From Salminus brasiliensis (lineage: Eukaryota; Chordata; Actinopteri; Characiformes; Bryconidae), in the NCBI RefSeq assembly GCF_030463535.1, contig NC_132896.1, positions 27,691,209 through 27,755,208 on the forward strand: a stretch of DNA of 64,000 nucleotides, in the 5' to 3' direction. A model generated the notes under the pieces. That model was not told the DNA's origin, did not search any database, and saw nothing but the letters and a program-made list of their open reading frames with translations. The position numbers and the translations under genes were made by a program. This document shows, one piece after another, positions 25,850-39,749 of this stretch. Every line of letters begins with the position of its first letter. Within the stretch, counting starts at the first letter, position 1.

Positions 25850-27890
25850 GTCACTTTATTTTTTTCCCCTCTAAATACATTTTCATTTATAATCATAATA
25901 ATATCCTTGCATTGGTTAATCTGACCGTATTTTTTATACAGAGTTAGAGATAAACATGAGCAGTTTGTCATTTTAACAGACTCACTGTAAAGCAAGTCAA
26001 TTTCGCCATTTCCTTATTTAGTGCTTTCTTTGCTTTAAAGAAATTTGCCATTTTCTGTCTTAACAAATGTACAAAAAGAAGCCATTTTTACATGTGTTCT
26101 TGTTCAAAAGCGTCTGGAAATTCCATAAATAACCCTTTTTTCCTATTTCTTTTCTTTTTTGGCCAATTGATGCCGTGTCCTTTTAAACGTAAGTGAATGA
26201 AGGCAACAGTAACAATAGCTGGTGTCAACTAGAAATTTGTGAAACGCCTCGGCGATTTGGACTGACAATCACCATCTCATCAATTCAGAGTGACCAAGTC
26301 AACTGAGCAAAGCTACAAGAATAATGATGTGTGCTAATAATGGCAGAAAGTTTCCCCTATTCATTCCAATAGCAGAAAGTCCTGACATCTCACACTAATG
26401 TTAAAAATGAAAAAGAATACATAAACACACAGAAAAAGCGCACGCAAAGACACTGCAAAAATTCAATGAAATAACAGTCAGCTTTATAAATGAAATTCTA
26501 ACTAGAAATGAACGTCGCGTTTGTGTGTTTACTGCATGTTGTTTATTTAGGGCTATATCATTTGTCAAATCTTAAACAATTGTAAATCATTTACTGTCTG
26601 TAAACATTTTTATTTTTAATTTTAAAATAGACTCATATTACATAAATGTGTAGAGGTCTGTTTAAGTGAGACTATGTGGAGTTGTGAACCGCATTAAAGT
26701 GAATGACAGAGCTTTGTGGACGTTTTATATTTGTTCAGTGTTTTGTTTCTTTGATCAACGTTTTAAAAGACTGATGGGAATCAATTCTCTACCGTGTCCC
26801 CCTTTCTTTCGTGTCTATGCGCTCTTTTCTCGTGTCTCTCGGTGTTTGATCTCTTTATTCCCCTGAATGTACAGCTCTTTTTTTACAATGTACAATTACT
26901 TTTTTTTTTTTGGTGATTTTTATTTAGTTACAAAAATCAGGCAAGCTCACTGTCTTAACATTTCAGTGCATTGAAACTCATTGAAATCGCAGGTTATAAC
27001 AGTAACAAAACATCTGTATTGTCTATGTGACTGTATTGGAGCACAAAGGTGTAAATCAAATGTGCACTGACTTTACAAAAGATGAAACGTAAGGATAGCA
27101 AAATAAAAAAGTGTTTTTAGTTTGTGTTTTCTAGTAAAGCGCATTGCTTTGGCAATGCTCACTTTCTTTAGTTCCGATCTGTCAGTCCCTGCTTTTGTTG
27201 TTCGGCGGCTTTGGTGATGGATCCGTTTGGGAAAAAGCAAAAGGTTAAGGGTGCAAAAGCGAACTGGTTGCCATAGTATTTGCCTTAGTTCTGTTAAAAT
27301 GCTTCAAAACTATTTTTCCAGCCGATATTATCTTGCTTTTTTTCAATGATGATAAATGAAATGAGCGCTCAGAGTTCAGTTTGCTTTGCACAAGACATGA
27401 ACGAAACATATGTGACTCCAAACGTGCCCCACATAGACAGCAGCTTTTCTATTTAATAATTACGTTTTTTTTAAACCGTACGCTCTCATGCAACAGCTCT
27501 GCAAACTCGTGTTTCAGCGGAAGGTTTGCACAAATGCCCCAAGTATGAAAACACAGCAGCAATAAACGCACTAAACGCGACTAACTGGTTCAAACGTTTC
27601 TTCTTTTAAGCTGCGTTTTAACGTGGACATATTTAAAAGATTCGCTTTTGTTCTAAAATGTATTTTTAATTACACTCTAGGCTGCAGAGTCCCTCTGAGA
27701 ATAGTAGCTCTGCCACGTAGGCTGGTCGTCTGAAAACGTGATCCAAGCAGAAAAAACTGCACTGCAGCAGCATCGCCATCCTTTCTGCCCAAAAAACACC
27801 CCAGCGTTTTTCAAGAGATTTACAACCCACCACATAAAACCCAAAACGAGACAAGAAGTAGGAAAAAAACATTACAATAGACTTTCTACT
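25850..27890. other. AT-rich, UTR-like, non-coding block
   Basis: Uniform AT-rich sequence with few repeats, many poly-T runs and several minus-strand AATAAA words. No ORF of note. It could be the 3' part of a non-coding transcript on the minus strand or a continuation of the regulatory block. Confidence 0.25.
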
Positions 27891-27893
27891 TAC

Positions 27894-28034
27894 AGCGTTT
27901 CCATGTATCTTATTCCGTCTCCTATCGTGTTCATATCCTAAGAAATGGGCTACAGTAGAGTTGGCCTCGCCTTTTTCTGGGAGATTCACTTTAACAAGTG
28001 GAAAGTTTGTGTCCTTCTGCGCCATTTTATACAT
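27894..28034 (-). CDS. Possible first coding exon, function unknown
   Basis: A minus-strand ATG opens a 47-codon frame (MYKMAQKDTNFPLVK start) that runs exactly to a strong donor, AACGCT|gtaagt, in phase 0. The second ATG at 28025-28023 has a good context (AAAATGG). The sequence is complex, and basic residues HDRRRNK lie near the end. No partner exon and no family match were recognised, and the surroundings look like regulatory DNA, so this may be chance. A TATAAA overlaps the first ATG, which would also fit a promoter. Confidence 0.2.
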
Positions 28035-28059
28035 GATGAGCCGTCAGTAATGGGATTAT

Positions 28060-28400
28060 TAAACAAAAACGGTTTCAGGCGCTGGCGTTAACCTTTTTTT
28101 TAATGCCTAATTAGGTTTTGCAAAGAAATAATTAGATTTTGCATCGCCGTACATTGCCTATATTTTCAACTGACGCACAAAACAGCTTCATTCATTGCAA
28201 AGCCTCCTTGTCGATCACATAAACGATATACATTCAGTACTCTGTACACAAGATGATTTAAAAAATATGCCTTGATCAAATATTGTACATAAATTAATTA
28301 TTCTGCACACATGCCCAGCCACAGTGGCGCTGCTGCAGTGCACAGAGCGCCCCCTGTTGACCAAGTTTCGCGTTTTAGAAACCCAGCCCAACTGCTAAAC
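28060..28400. promoter_or_regulatory. Candidate conserved non-coding element block 8
   Basis: Contains atgcctaattaggttttg, gaaataattagattttgc and atcgccgtacattgcc, two close TAATTA cores in complex DNA. It lies next to the possible exon at 27894-28034. Confidence 0.3.
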
Positions 28401-29279
28401 TATAGCGTTACGCAGACATACAAATGAGCAAACCCTGAATTTCTTGATGGAAAAAGTAAATACACTAAAGTAAATACCCTGGTGTTTTCTGAAGTAAATG
28501 CCATTTTTAGTAACTCAAAAATGCATATGGCAGTTTCAAGCTTTCTTTACAAATCCATACCTCTTTTTACTATTTAATGTGTGCACTTTGTGATACTCAT
28601 GCGATCAATATATTGTCGTACACTTTCCATTTTTATGCACGTATGAATTAACCTCTATTTCAGATGTAAAGCATGTGTTTAAAATTGCTGTATTGGCGCC
28701 GTGTTGTCTGTAGCACTGGCTCCGTCTGGTGGCAGGTCACAACTAGTGCGTGAGGTTAATAGTTTATTGAAATCAAGGTTTAAAAGTGATGGAGGGGACA
28801 CATATACTGGTGCCCAAATAAGTCTCAGTTTACAGTTCCACCAAAAGTGTGGGTAAGAAATAGGAAGCTGTTGGCATACTCTGCAAAATTACCTTTTTCA
28901 TTTACCCTGTAATCTCAGTAGGGTCAAATTAGTTTGAAACATACCAATAAAGGTTATTACCAATAAATACAGTTATATGTTTCTTCATTACCATGTATTA
29001 TTAAAGTGAGTGCAATATTCATAAGCAAGATGAATATTTGCACCCAGTGTTTACTATTCAGCTTAGATTTGATGGATTTACTGAAATCAGAATCACCTTC
29101 AAAATCAATCACAAACTCTATACTCTAAAAAAGACAAACATATGCCGAAGTATAATACAATTATAAATAGTATAAATATATATTGTCAAAAGTATTAAAA
29201 ATTGTTTATCCTTTTGTTGGAGTAAATATCTGTTCAGTGAAAAAAATTAAAAAATTGCTGTGAGGATTTAATTGCATTT

Positions 29280-29622
29280 AGCAACAAGAGCATTAGTGAG
29301 ATCAGAGTGTTGGATGATCACCACCACCTCATCCCCAATTCCCCAACTCATCTAAAAAAGTATTGGATCCAGTGCCATTATTGAACTGTTTTTTCACAGT
29401 TCTACAGCTCAATGCTGGGAGGTTTCTAGTCCATGCCTGGCATTAAGCATGGTGACAATTGGTTCATATTGGCAGTACTTCTTTACAGGGACTAGACAAG
29501 CTGTGGGTGTGCATTTGCACATCTGTGTCAGCAAGGGGTGCAACTTTTAAAAAAATCTGAATGCATTCATTAGAAAAGGTGTCCACAAACATTTGGACAT
29601 ATAGTGTATGTCAGGGTTTTCA
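29280..29622 (+). mobile_element. Interspersed repeat, family R1, best-preserved right end
   Basis: It runs from gcattagtgagatcagagtg to a terminal sequence reading ggtgtccacaaacatttgga followed by catatagtgta, which is the recognisable end of a widespread non-autonomous teleost DNA repeat. It is opposite in orientation to 6066-6395. Confidence 0.7.
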
Positions 29623-30552
29623 AATCCTGGTCCTAAAAGGCCAGTGTCTTCAAATGCTTGGTTCGCTGCTTAAATACACCTGATTCAACTCTGTTTGCCA
29701 GTATTTATGGATCTACACCTTTCTTTCTTTAATTTCAAATGTAGATAGTAGCTTTCTGTGGTTGTGTTTTGTCTGACAGAGGGTCTAGGAAGACAATCCC
29801 ATCTAATTTTCAAGGCCCAACTCTAGACCAAATCATACTAGCCACTTTAGATATGTCTTAGAACATATCCGAATTGATGCAAATAAAGAGTATTGATGCT
29901 TTAGAGTGTCCAGAGGTTTCTTCTCTAGAAAAAGTACATTTGTATTCAATATTCTGCTTAAAACTCTAGGTTCAACATTAATGACATGTTACATTAACAC
30001 AAGTTAATTAAACTTAAAAGAAATCTACACTTAGTAAGGTTGATATATTTTTCATTCATGTGGAAACAAAGTTTTCAGTGTGTGCTAAAATGTGTACATC
30101 AGTTCCACACAAACACAACATTACATCAACAAAAACAAATAGTAAATCAATGTCAATGTAAAGTTGTTTCCATGAAATATCCATGTTACATTTCCTCATA
30201 TTACATCGTGCTTCACTTGCTTCTATTCTTTGTATAGCTCAACTGAAGTATTTTCCAGCCTTTTTCCATTCGAATCTAAACTGGCCTAAATCTGGCCTTG
30301 ATTTGTCCTGGATTGGGGTGACCAGGTCAAGTGCCTTTAGAAAGTTCTCCTTTACATGAATTGTAACTCATAAGAACCAGGTATAACCCAGACAACCCCA
30401 AGAGTGCACAATTTCTATTGCATTTTTAATTATGGTTTGTTTGCTTTGAATGTCAAGCCATTGTATCCTCCATTGGTTACTGATTTCTGGATTGTACTAC
30501 ATGTAATCTAGATCCATACTTCACTGGGAGTCTCACCAAACTAGATCTTGCT

Positions 30553-30990
30553 TCAGGTAGCCAGATTCTGCTCATTTTCCATAAATGGTTCATATGTCGG
30601 CTGGCCTTTCTGGGTTTTCTGACCAGGTAGGGGCCAGCGTTGCTCAAACTTGCTGAAGAAGTGTGGATCAGTGAAAGGCCCTCCATACACAATCGCCTGC
30701 AACAAGTACACCAACACTACCACCAGGCAGGAGATCAAAAAGAATGGCAAGAAGGGACGAAGATGAGTCCAGGCCACACCTAAACCATAGATCATCCCGC
30801 CCTTATCACGATAGTGGGTGGTACGTCGGGACGAGGATGGGCTCGACGTAGGACCATCTTCAGAGCTGGACAGGTAGTTGGATGGCAAAGACAGATCATC
30901 CATGTTTGAAGAATGGTGAGAAAGCCACTTGTTTAAGTAGTCAGTTCCAGTTTCCACCTTTGCAAACTTTTGGACTTTTGAAAACACAGT
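30553..30990 (-). CDS. Terminal exon of an unidentified single-pass membrane protein
   Basis: An open frame of 146 codons on the minus strand ends with TGA at 30553-30555. It begins right after a good acceptor, tttaatag|ACTGTG, with an in-frame stop just before it, so this is a 3' terminal exon and not a complete gene; the first in-frame ATG inside it is at 30902-30900 (Met-Asp-Asp-Leu). Counting from the GTG at 30987, residues 38-53 are Ser-rich with acidic residues (SSSEDGPTSSPSSS). A basic patch RRTTHYRDK follows, then one strong membrane helix at about 78-101 (LPFFLISCLVVVLVYLL) and a 40-residue C-terminal tail rich in Phe, Pro and Lys. A Ser-rich linker plus single C-terminal helix recalls LEM-family inner nuclear membrane proteins, but no LEM domain was found and I do not claim that identity. 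Upstream exons were not resolved. Its complex codon content and clean acceptor argue that it is real. Confidence 0.55.
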   Translation of the reverse strand, partial: TVFSKVQKFAKVETGTDYLNKWLSHHSSNMDDLSLPSNYLSSSEDGPTSSPSSSRRTTHYRDKGGMIYGLGVAWTHLRPFLPFFLISCLVVVLVYLLQAIVYGGPFTDPHFFSKFEQRWPLPGQKTQKGQPTYEPFMENEQNLAT

Positions 30991-31429
30991 CTATTAAAGT
31001 GTAATCCAAAAAAATCAAACAGACATTGAAATCTGAATAAGTTTGAGGGAGTTGTAGTATACAGCACAATGGCCTATTTCAACAATTACTTCCATGTAAC
31101 AAATACTCAATGTTATGTCCTTGGAAAAGTCATCTCTCCATTTTCTTAGGTCTCCAGAGGTCCAGAGATAATCCTGAAGTTACCTTCCAGTATTCCACAA
31201 GGCTTAAATAGCATTTTCAGGATCGTTGTGCCTTTCAATTCTCCCTGTATGAGACAATATCTCCACTTCTTACACTTCTTTCTTTTCTTCTCTAATGACT
31301 TTTCTGCTGCTGAAGTCGCTACATGAGTCTCTTCAGGAGTGTTAAACTGCACTGACAGATCTCTTGTGTAAAGATCTCGGCTACACACTTGCTAACTAAG
31401 ACTCAGGGAAATATGATACAGACAGAGCA

Positions 31430-31431
<2 letters not shown>

Positions 31432-31482
<51 letters not shown>

Positions 31483-31483
31483 G
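31432..31483 (+). repeat. (GA)n microsatellite
   Basis: Near-pure GA run just 5' (minus sense) of the unidentified minus-strand membrane-protein gene. Confidence 0.92.
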
Positions 31484-32279
31484 CAAATGAAAAAGTGATA
31501 AGACCCTAAATATATTTACTGGCAAATGACAGGAACATGTGGAAGAAGGCAGATGGAGCGTGACAGGCAGAAATGTGACACATTAAGTGTTCTATCATTC
31601 ACTGAGGTTAAAAACATGTCCTCATTCACCAACATGGAAAACTCTAAGCCTGCCAACCTTTATTTCACTCTCTCCAATTCTCACTCTCTCTCACACTCAC
31701 TCACTCACACACAATCATATATCCACACACAAAAACAGAACCTACACATATGGATTCTCTATAAAATACACCTTCGTCTTGTGTTCTTGCCAATAAAGCG
31801 GTGTCTACAGATCTTAGGGCAGTGTGACTTTAGTTTTGTCAGCCAATGAGGTCAGCTATGTAACTTTAGAGATTAATGACTGTTGCATGCAGTGCATGTG
31901 TGTGTATGTATGTGTGCGTGTGTGTTACAGACAGTCTAGAGACACCCTGTCAGTATATCCAATAAATAAACTGCCACAGTAGCTCATTTTCAGTTCTTTA
32001 AATGTATGATCATTCCATGGGTTTCAAATTGCACCATACTCTAATACTCAGTGCTAATGTTCCTGCTAAGGTTCCAACTTCCTGTGTTGTAGAGAGTAGA
32101 TATGGAAGAAACAGGCAGGCGTGACTGAGCAGTTGTAGTGAATTTAAGTTGAAAATAACTATATTACATTTATTATTAAAAATGAAGGTGTTGCAAAAGG
32201 GTTATTTGAGCGATGCTATATATTGTATAACCTCGAAATTGCTAAGAACTATTGCATTAACTTCTTTAAATCAGTAAAG

Positions 32280-32394
32280 GGTTCCTCATACATACATTTC
32301 TTTTACAAAAATGTTCTCTATGGAACCAAAAGTAGTTATTTTATGTCATTACTCAAAGAACCCTTTGTAGCACCTTTATTTTTAAGAGTGTAGG
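32280..32394. mobile_element. MITE relic, AGAGTGTAG-ended family
   Basis: It shows tctatggaaccaaaagta, caaagaaccctttgtagcac and the right end ctttatttttaagagtgtag. It lies in the smtnl1 3' flank and abuts a perfect 21-bp inverted repeat at 32399-32443. Confidence 0.7.
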
Positions 32395-32398
32395 GATT

Positions 32399-32443
32399 TT
32401 TACCTTGTTTGTGAAGTATTATATACTTCACAAACAAGGTAAA
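32399..32443. repeat. Perfect 21-bp inverted repeat with 3-nt loop
   Basis: The left arm (32399-32419, starting tttaccttgtttgtgaag) is exactly complementary to the right arm (32423-32443), with loop tat. It lies about 400 bp past the probable smtnl1 poly(A) site and right after a MITE end. Confidence 0.95.
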
Positions 32444-32829
32444 TATTATATATTATAATTTTAAGACTGCACATACATTTGCTGGCAAAAGGTCTATCTA
32501 ACATATAGCTATTATACACCCCACTTTATTATAAATGGCATAGATAATGTTGAGGCATCTTGTCAGTGCCTTAATTAAACATCAAAAAATCATTAAACTG
32601 TATATTTCATTGTGGAACACTGCTTAACAAATCCCAGTGAAGAGTCAATGGGTTCAGGCTTTATTGTAGAAGTCGACTGCCACGGAAAACATATGTCATG
32701 CTATCAAAAGGGATCTCAGAAGTAAGCGAGTAAGAATCTCACAGGCATGTGATGAAACTAATGGAGGTTGTGTGTTCTGTTGATGCCATTCTGAGGTCGT
32801 TAAGCATATGGTAAAGCACCATATTGCAT

Positions 32830-33298
32830 TGTTTTGCATTTATTTATTGACATATTTTCCACACACAACAACAGTAAACATCCAAATCTACAAGAGTAGA
32901 CATTGTATATCGTACATTCACATTCAGGTGTACAAAGCAAAAAATAATAATTCAGTGAAGGAATAATAACATGGCAGAAAATTAAAGATAATTTAGTAAT
33001 CAGTGCAGCTTACAATAGTAAACAATCTTGGCACGACCACACACAACATAAACATCACTGTGTTTTATACTCATACTGTCTTTTGAGCTTTTTTTTTTAC
33101 AGCTATTATAGATAGAGTTGCACATTTAGCTCTTACAGTTACAGTATTAAACATTATGTATATTAAATATTAAAAATATGGTGTAGCTATAATTATTCAT
33201 AACAATTTAATTATCTTTAGCTTCTTATTAGTTGTTTCTCTCTTTCTTACACCATTCTCTCTCACACGCTTTCTCTGGCAGTAGCTTATTTACTATAC
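32830..33298 (-). other. smtnl1: Probable smtnl1 3' UTR
   Basis: This is AT-rich, non-coding sequence directly after the stop codon on the minus strand. The first canonical AATAAA on that strand lies at 32848-32843, about 450 nt past the stop, and is the best poly(A) signal candidate. The UTR limits are inferred; no transcript data were available. Confidence 0.45.
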
Positions 33299-37619
<4,321 letters not shown>

Positions 37620-37880
37620 TTGTGTGAAGCTCCTGCCCAAAGAACGTTCAAACTTCGCTGTTACTACACAGTCAAAGCAAGCTCTGTCTTTTCTGTCTTT
37701 CTTTTGCTTTCTTCTTCTTCTCTCTCTCTCCTCAATTCTTCTTTGACTCTGACTCACTCTCTTGCTCTTTCTCTGACCTTTAGAACAACGCATGCTACAG
37801 AAATAGGCAGTGTAGTGTTGGTAATATTGGCTCAGCCAGACCCCCTAACAGCTGCTACTGCTGGAAACCAAGCGACAGCA
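37620..37880 (-). promoter_or_regulatory. smtnl1: Probable smtnl1 5' UTR and proximal promoter
   Basis: On the minus strand the 150 nt ahead of the ATG are purine-rich with no upstream coding signal, consistent with a 5' leader. An inverted CCAAT (attgg on the plus strand at 37826-37830) is the only core-promoter-like word seen. A roughly 93-bp (CA)n tract begins at about 37882 just beyond. The promoter position is inferred. Confidence 0.3.
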
Positions 37881-37881
37881 G

Positions 37882-37886
37882 TACAC

Positions 37887-37954
<68 letters not shown>

Positions 37955-37974
37955 ACACACACACACACACACAC
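37882..37974 (+). repeat. (CA)n microsatellite, about 93 bp, upstream of smtnl1
   Basis: CA run with one TC interruption at about 37949, 263 bp upstream of the smtnl1 start codon. Such alternating purine-pyrimidine DNA can adopt Z-form. Confidence 0.95.
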
Positions 37975-38039
37975 GCATGCACATACGCACATGGAGATCT
38001 CTCTAGTGTTCTTCTTCTCATGCCAAAACATTCCTCTCT

Positions 38040-39480
38040 CACTGCCTAGTGTTACACTTGTTGACATATTTAATGATTACATCTCCTAATGAACAGTCAA
38101 ATGTGAGCCTACCAGCCCTCTGAGAAACAAACCAACGATGCCTTTTCTTAGACGGTGTATAACTGCTGTTTTGCATCGTATACAATATATACATTCCAAA
38201 GTAACACAGAACAACATTATGTGTCTTACCACTGTGGTCCTGAGCCCTTGGACATGGATTTGCTGAGTCAGCGAGTTACTTGATTTTATGTATGAGTGCG
38301 TGTGTGTGTAGGTGTGTGTGTGTGTGTGCGTGTGGTTGTGGGGGGATGGATAAGCGATGGCTCATTCTCCACACCGTGTTAATGTTCTCTGTTTGTCAAC
38401 TTCTCCAGCCCTGACAGTGTTCATAAGAGCTTCATGAGAATATACAGTACTTTACAACAGTCAGATTTCACCCTTTATTTATTTAATTCCACGATACTAA
38501 TTGCAAGTTATTTAACATTTAAGGCAATGAGCTTGCATATGGAAGGAGAAGGTCAAAGGAAAACAAAAAAAATATTTTTCAACCAAAAATTGTTAAAGCA
38601 AAAAATAAATAGCAACCATGCAAGGCCTGGTAGACCACTGGAACTACCCCAATCAGACAGACAGCACCAAAGCTTTCATTTCAGAGAAAGGAGAAAATCA
38701 AGCTCCACTCTTGCTTCGGATCTGAAAGCATCCAGAGGCATTTCTGTCCGTCTTTTCATTGTGAGAAGACCAGTCAACAACAATTTATCAAATTTAAAAA
38801 AGAAGTACTGGTGTTCAAAAGTTCAAAGGATGATATATATATGATATTATGTTTTGTCATTAAGGTTTGAAATAAGCTCAAAAAAAGAGGTCTCTTTTGG
38901 ATCCTAGCTGATACAAATTAGTTAAGCGTATAGTAAACAGTGCAGCACTTTTATAAGTTGCTCTGGATAAGAGTGTCTGCTAAATGCAGTGAATGTAAAT
39001 TTAAATAAAATTATAATCAAAGTTTATTTGTCATTTTCATAGTCATGCATGGTACGAATAGAATGAAATGCATTGGATTCTGTGTAATTTTCCGTTTCTG
39101 CTTTTCCCCAGATGCTGATTAATTGGTGTTTTTAATGTCTGTTTTGACTGGAAATGGAAGTGAATGACGTCTCTGACTATAGTGAAGGTGATGCCTATGT
39201 AGTAGTGTATGAATCGAAGTGCTTCCATTTCTATGAATGAATCTCCAAACACAGAACATTTCATCAGAATGCCCCCTAACTAGGTGTGGAAAATACTTAA
39301 GCAGTGCTTAAAAAGTATTCAATTGATATGTGATACCTGTTCTTTTACTCCATTACACTCCAACAGAAGAACATACGTTCATACTTTTTTACTCTGTGTA
39401 TTTTAATTCAGCCCCTAAAAGTACTCAAATTACAGATATTACAAATTACACATTTTCCCCGTTTTAATTTCGTTCAACGT
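38040..39480. other. Intergenic DNA between smtnl1 and slc43a3, part 1
   Basis: It has a (GT)-rich stretch at about 38297-38340 and a SINE tail at 38950. The 136-codon open frame at 38434-38844 lacks protein-like composition and family features and is judged noise. Confidence 0.55.
38950..39003 (+). mobile_element. SINE/LINE 3' tail fragment
   Basis: It contains taagttgctctggataagag followed by tgtctgctaaatgcag. Same tail family as 49903-49968; the head is missing. Confidence 0.65.
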
Positions 39481-39490
39481 GATAGCATGA

Positions 39491-39745
39491 GGGGCAGTGG
39501 TGGCTCAGTAGCTTCGGGTTTTATTCCCGGGCTTGGCAAGCTGCCACTGTTGGGCTCTTGAGCAAGGCCCTTTACCCTCTCTGCTCCCTGGGCGCTGGAG
39601 TTGGCTGCCCACCGCTCTGGGTGTGTGTGTACTCACTGCCCCTAGTGCACTAGTGTGTGTGTGTGTGTTCACTACCACAGATGCGTTAAATGCGGAGGAC
39701 ACATTTCACTGTACAGTGTACACTGTACAGTGACAAATATGTGCA
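39491..39745 (+). mobile_element. tRNA-derived SINE
   Basis: The tRNA-like head shows an A box (tggctcagtag) and a decayed B box (gggttttattccc). The body has the conserved fish SINE core gctgccactgttgggctctt and gagcaaggccctttaccctc. A microsatellite-like tail and a 26-bp palindrome follow. Plus orientation. Confidence 0.85.
39707..39732. repeat. 26-bp perfect palindrome
   Basis: cactgtacagtgt followed directly by its own reverse complement, with no spacer. It is at the 3' end of the SINE at 39491-39745. Confidence 0.95.
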
Positions 39746-39749
39746 CCTT

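Noticed and set aside
31146..31388. 80-codon minus frame as an upstream exon of the membrane-protein gene
   Set aside because: The possible donors leave it out of phase with the acceptor at 30990, or create a stop; it may be 5' UTR, but coding use is unsupported.
37620..38067. 128-codon plus frame and two minus frames
   Set aside because: They read the (CA)n tract and the purine-rich smtnl1 leader; no protein-like part.
38434..38844. 136-codon plus frame between the two genes
   Set aside because: No domain, signal or splice support; AT-rich with poly-A runs and ends in simple sequence.
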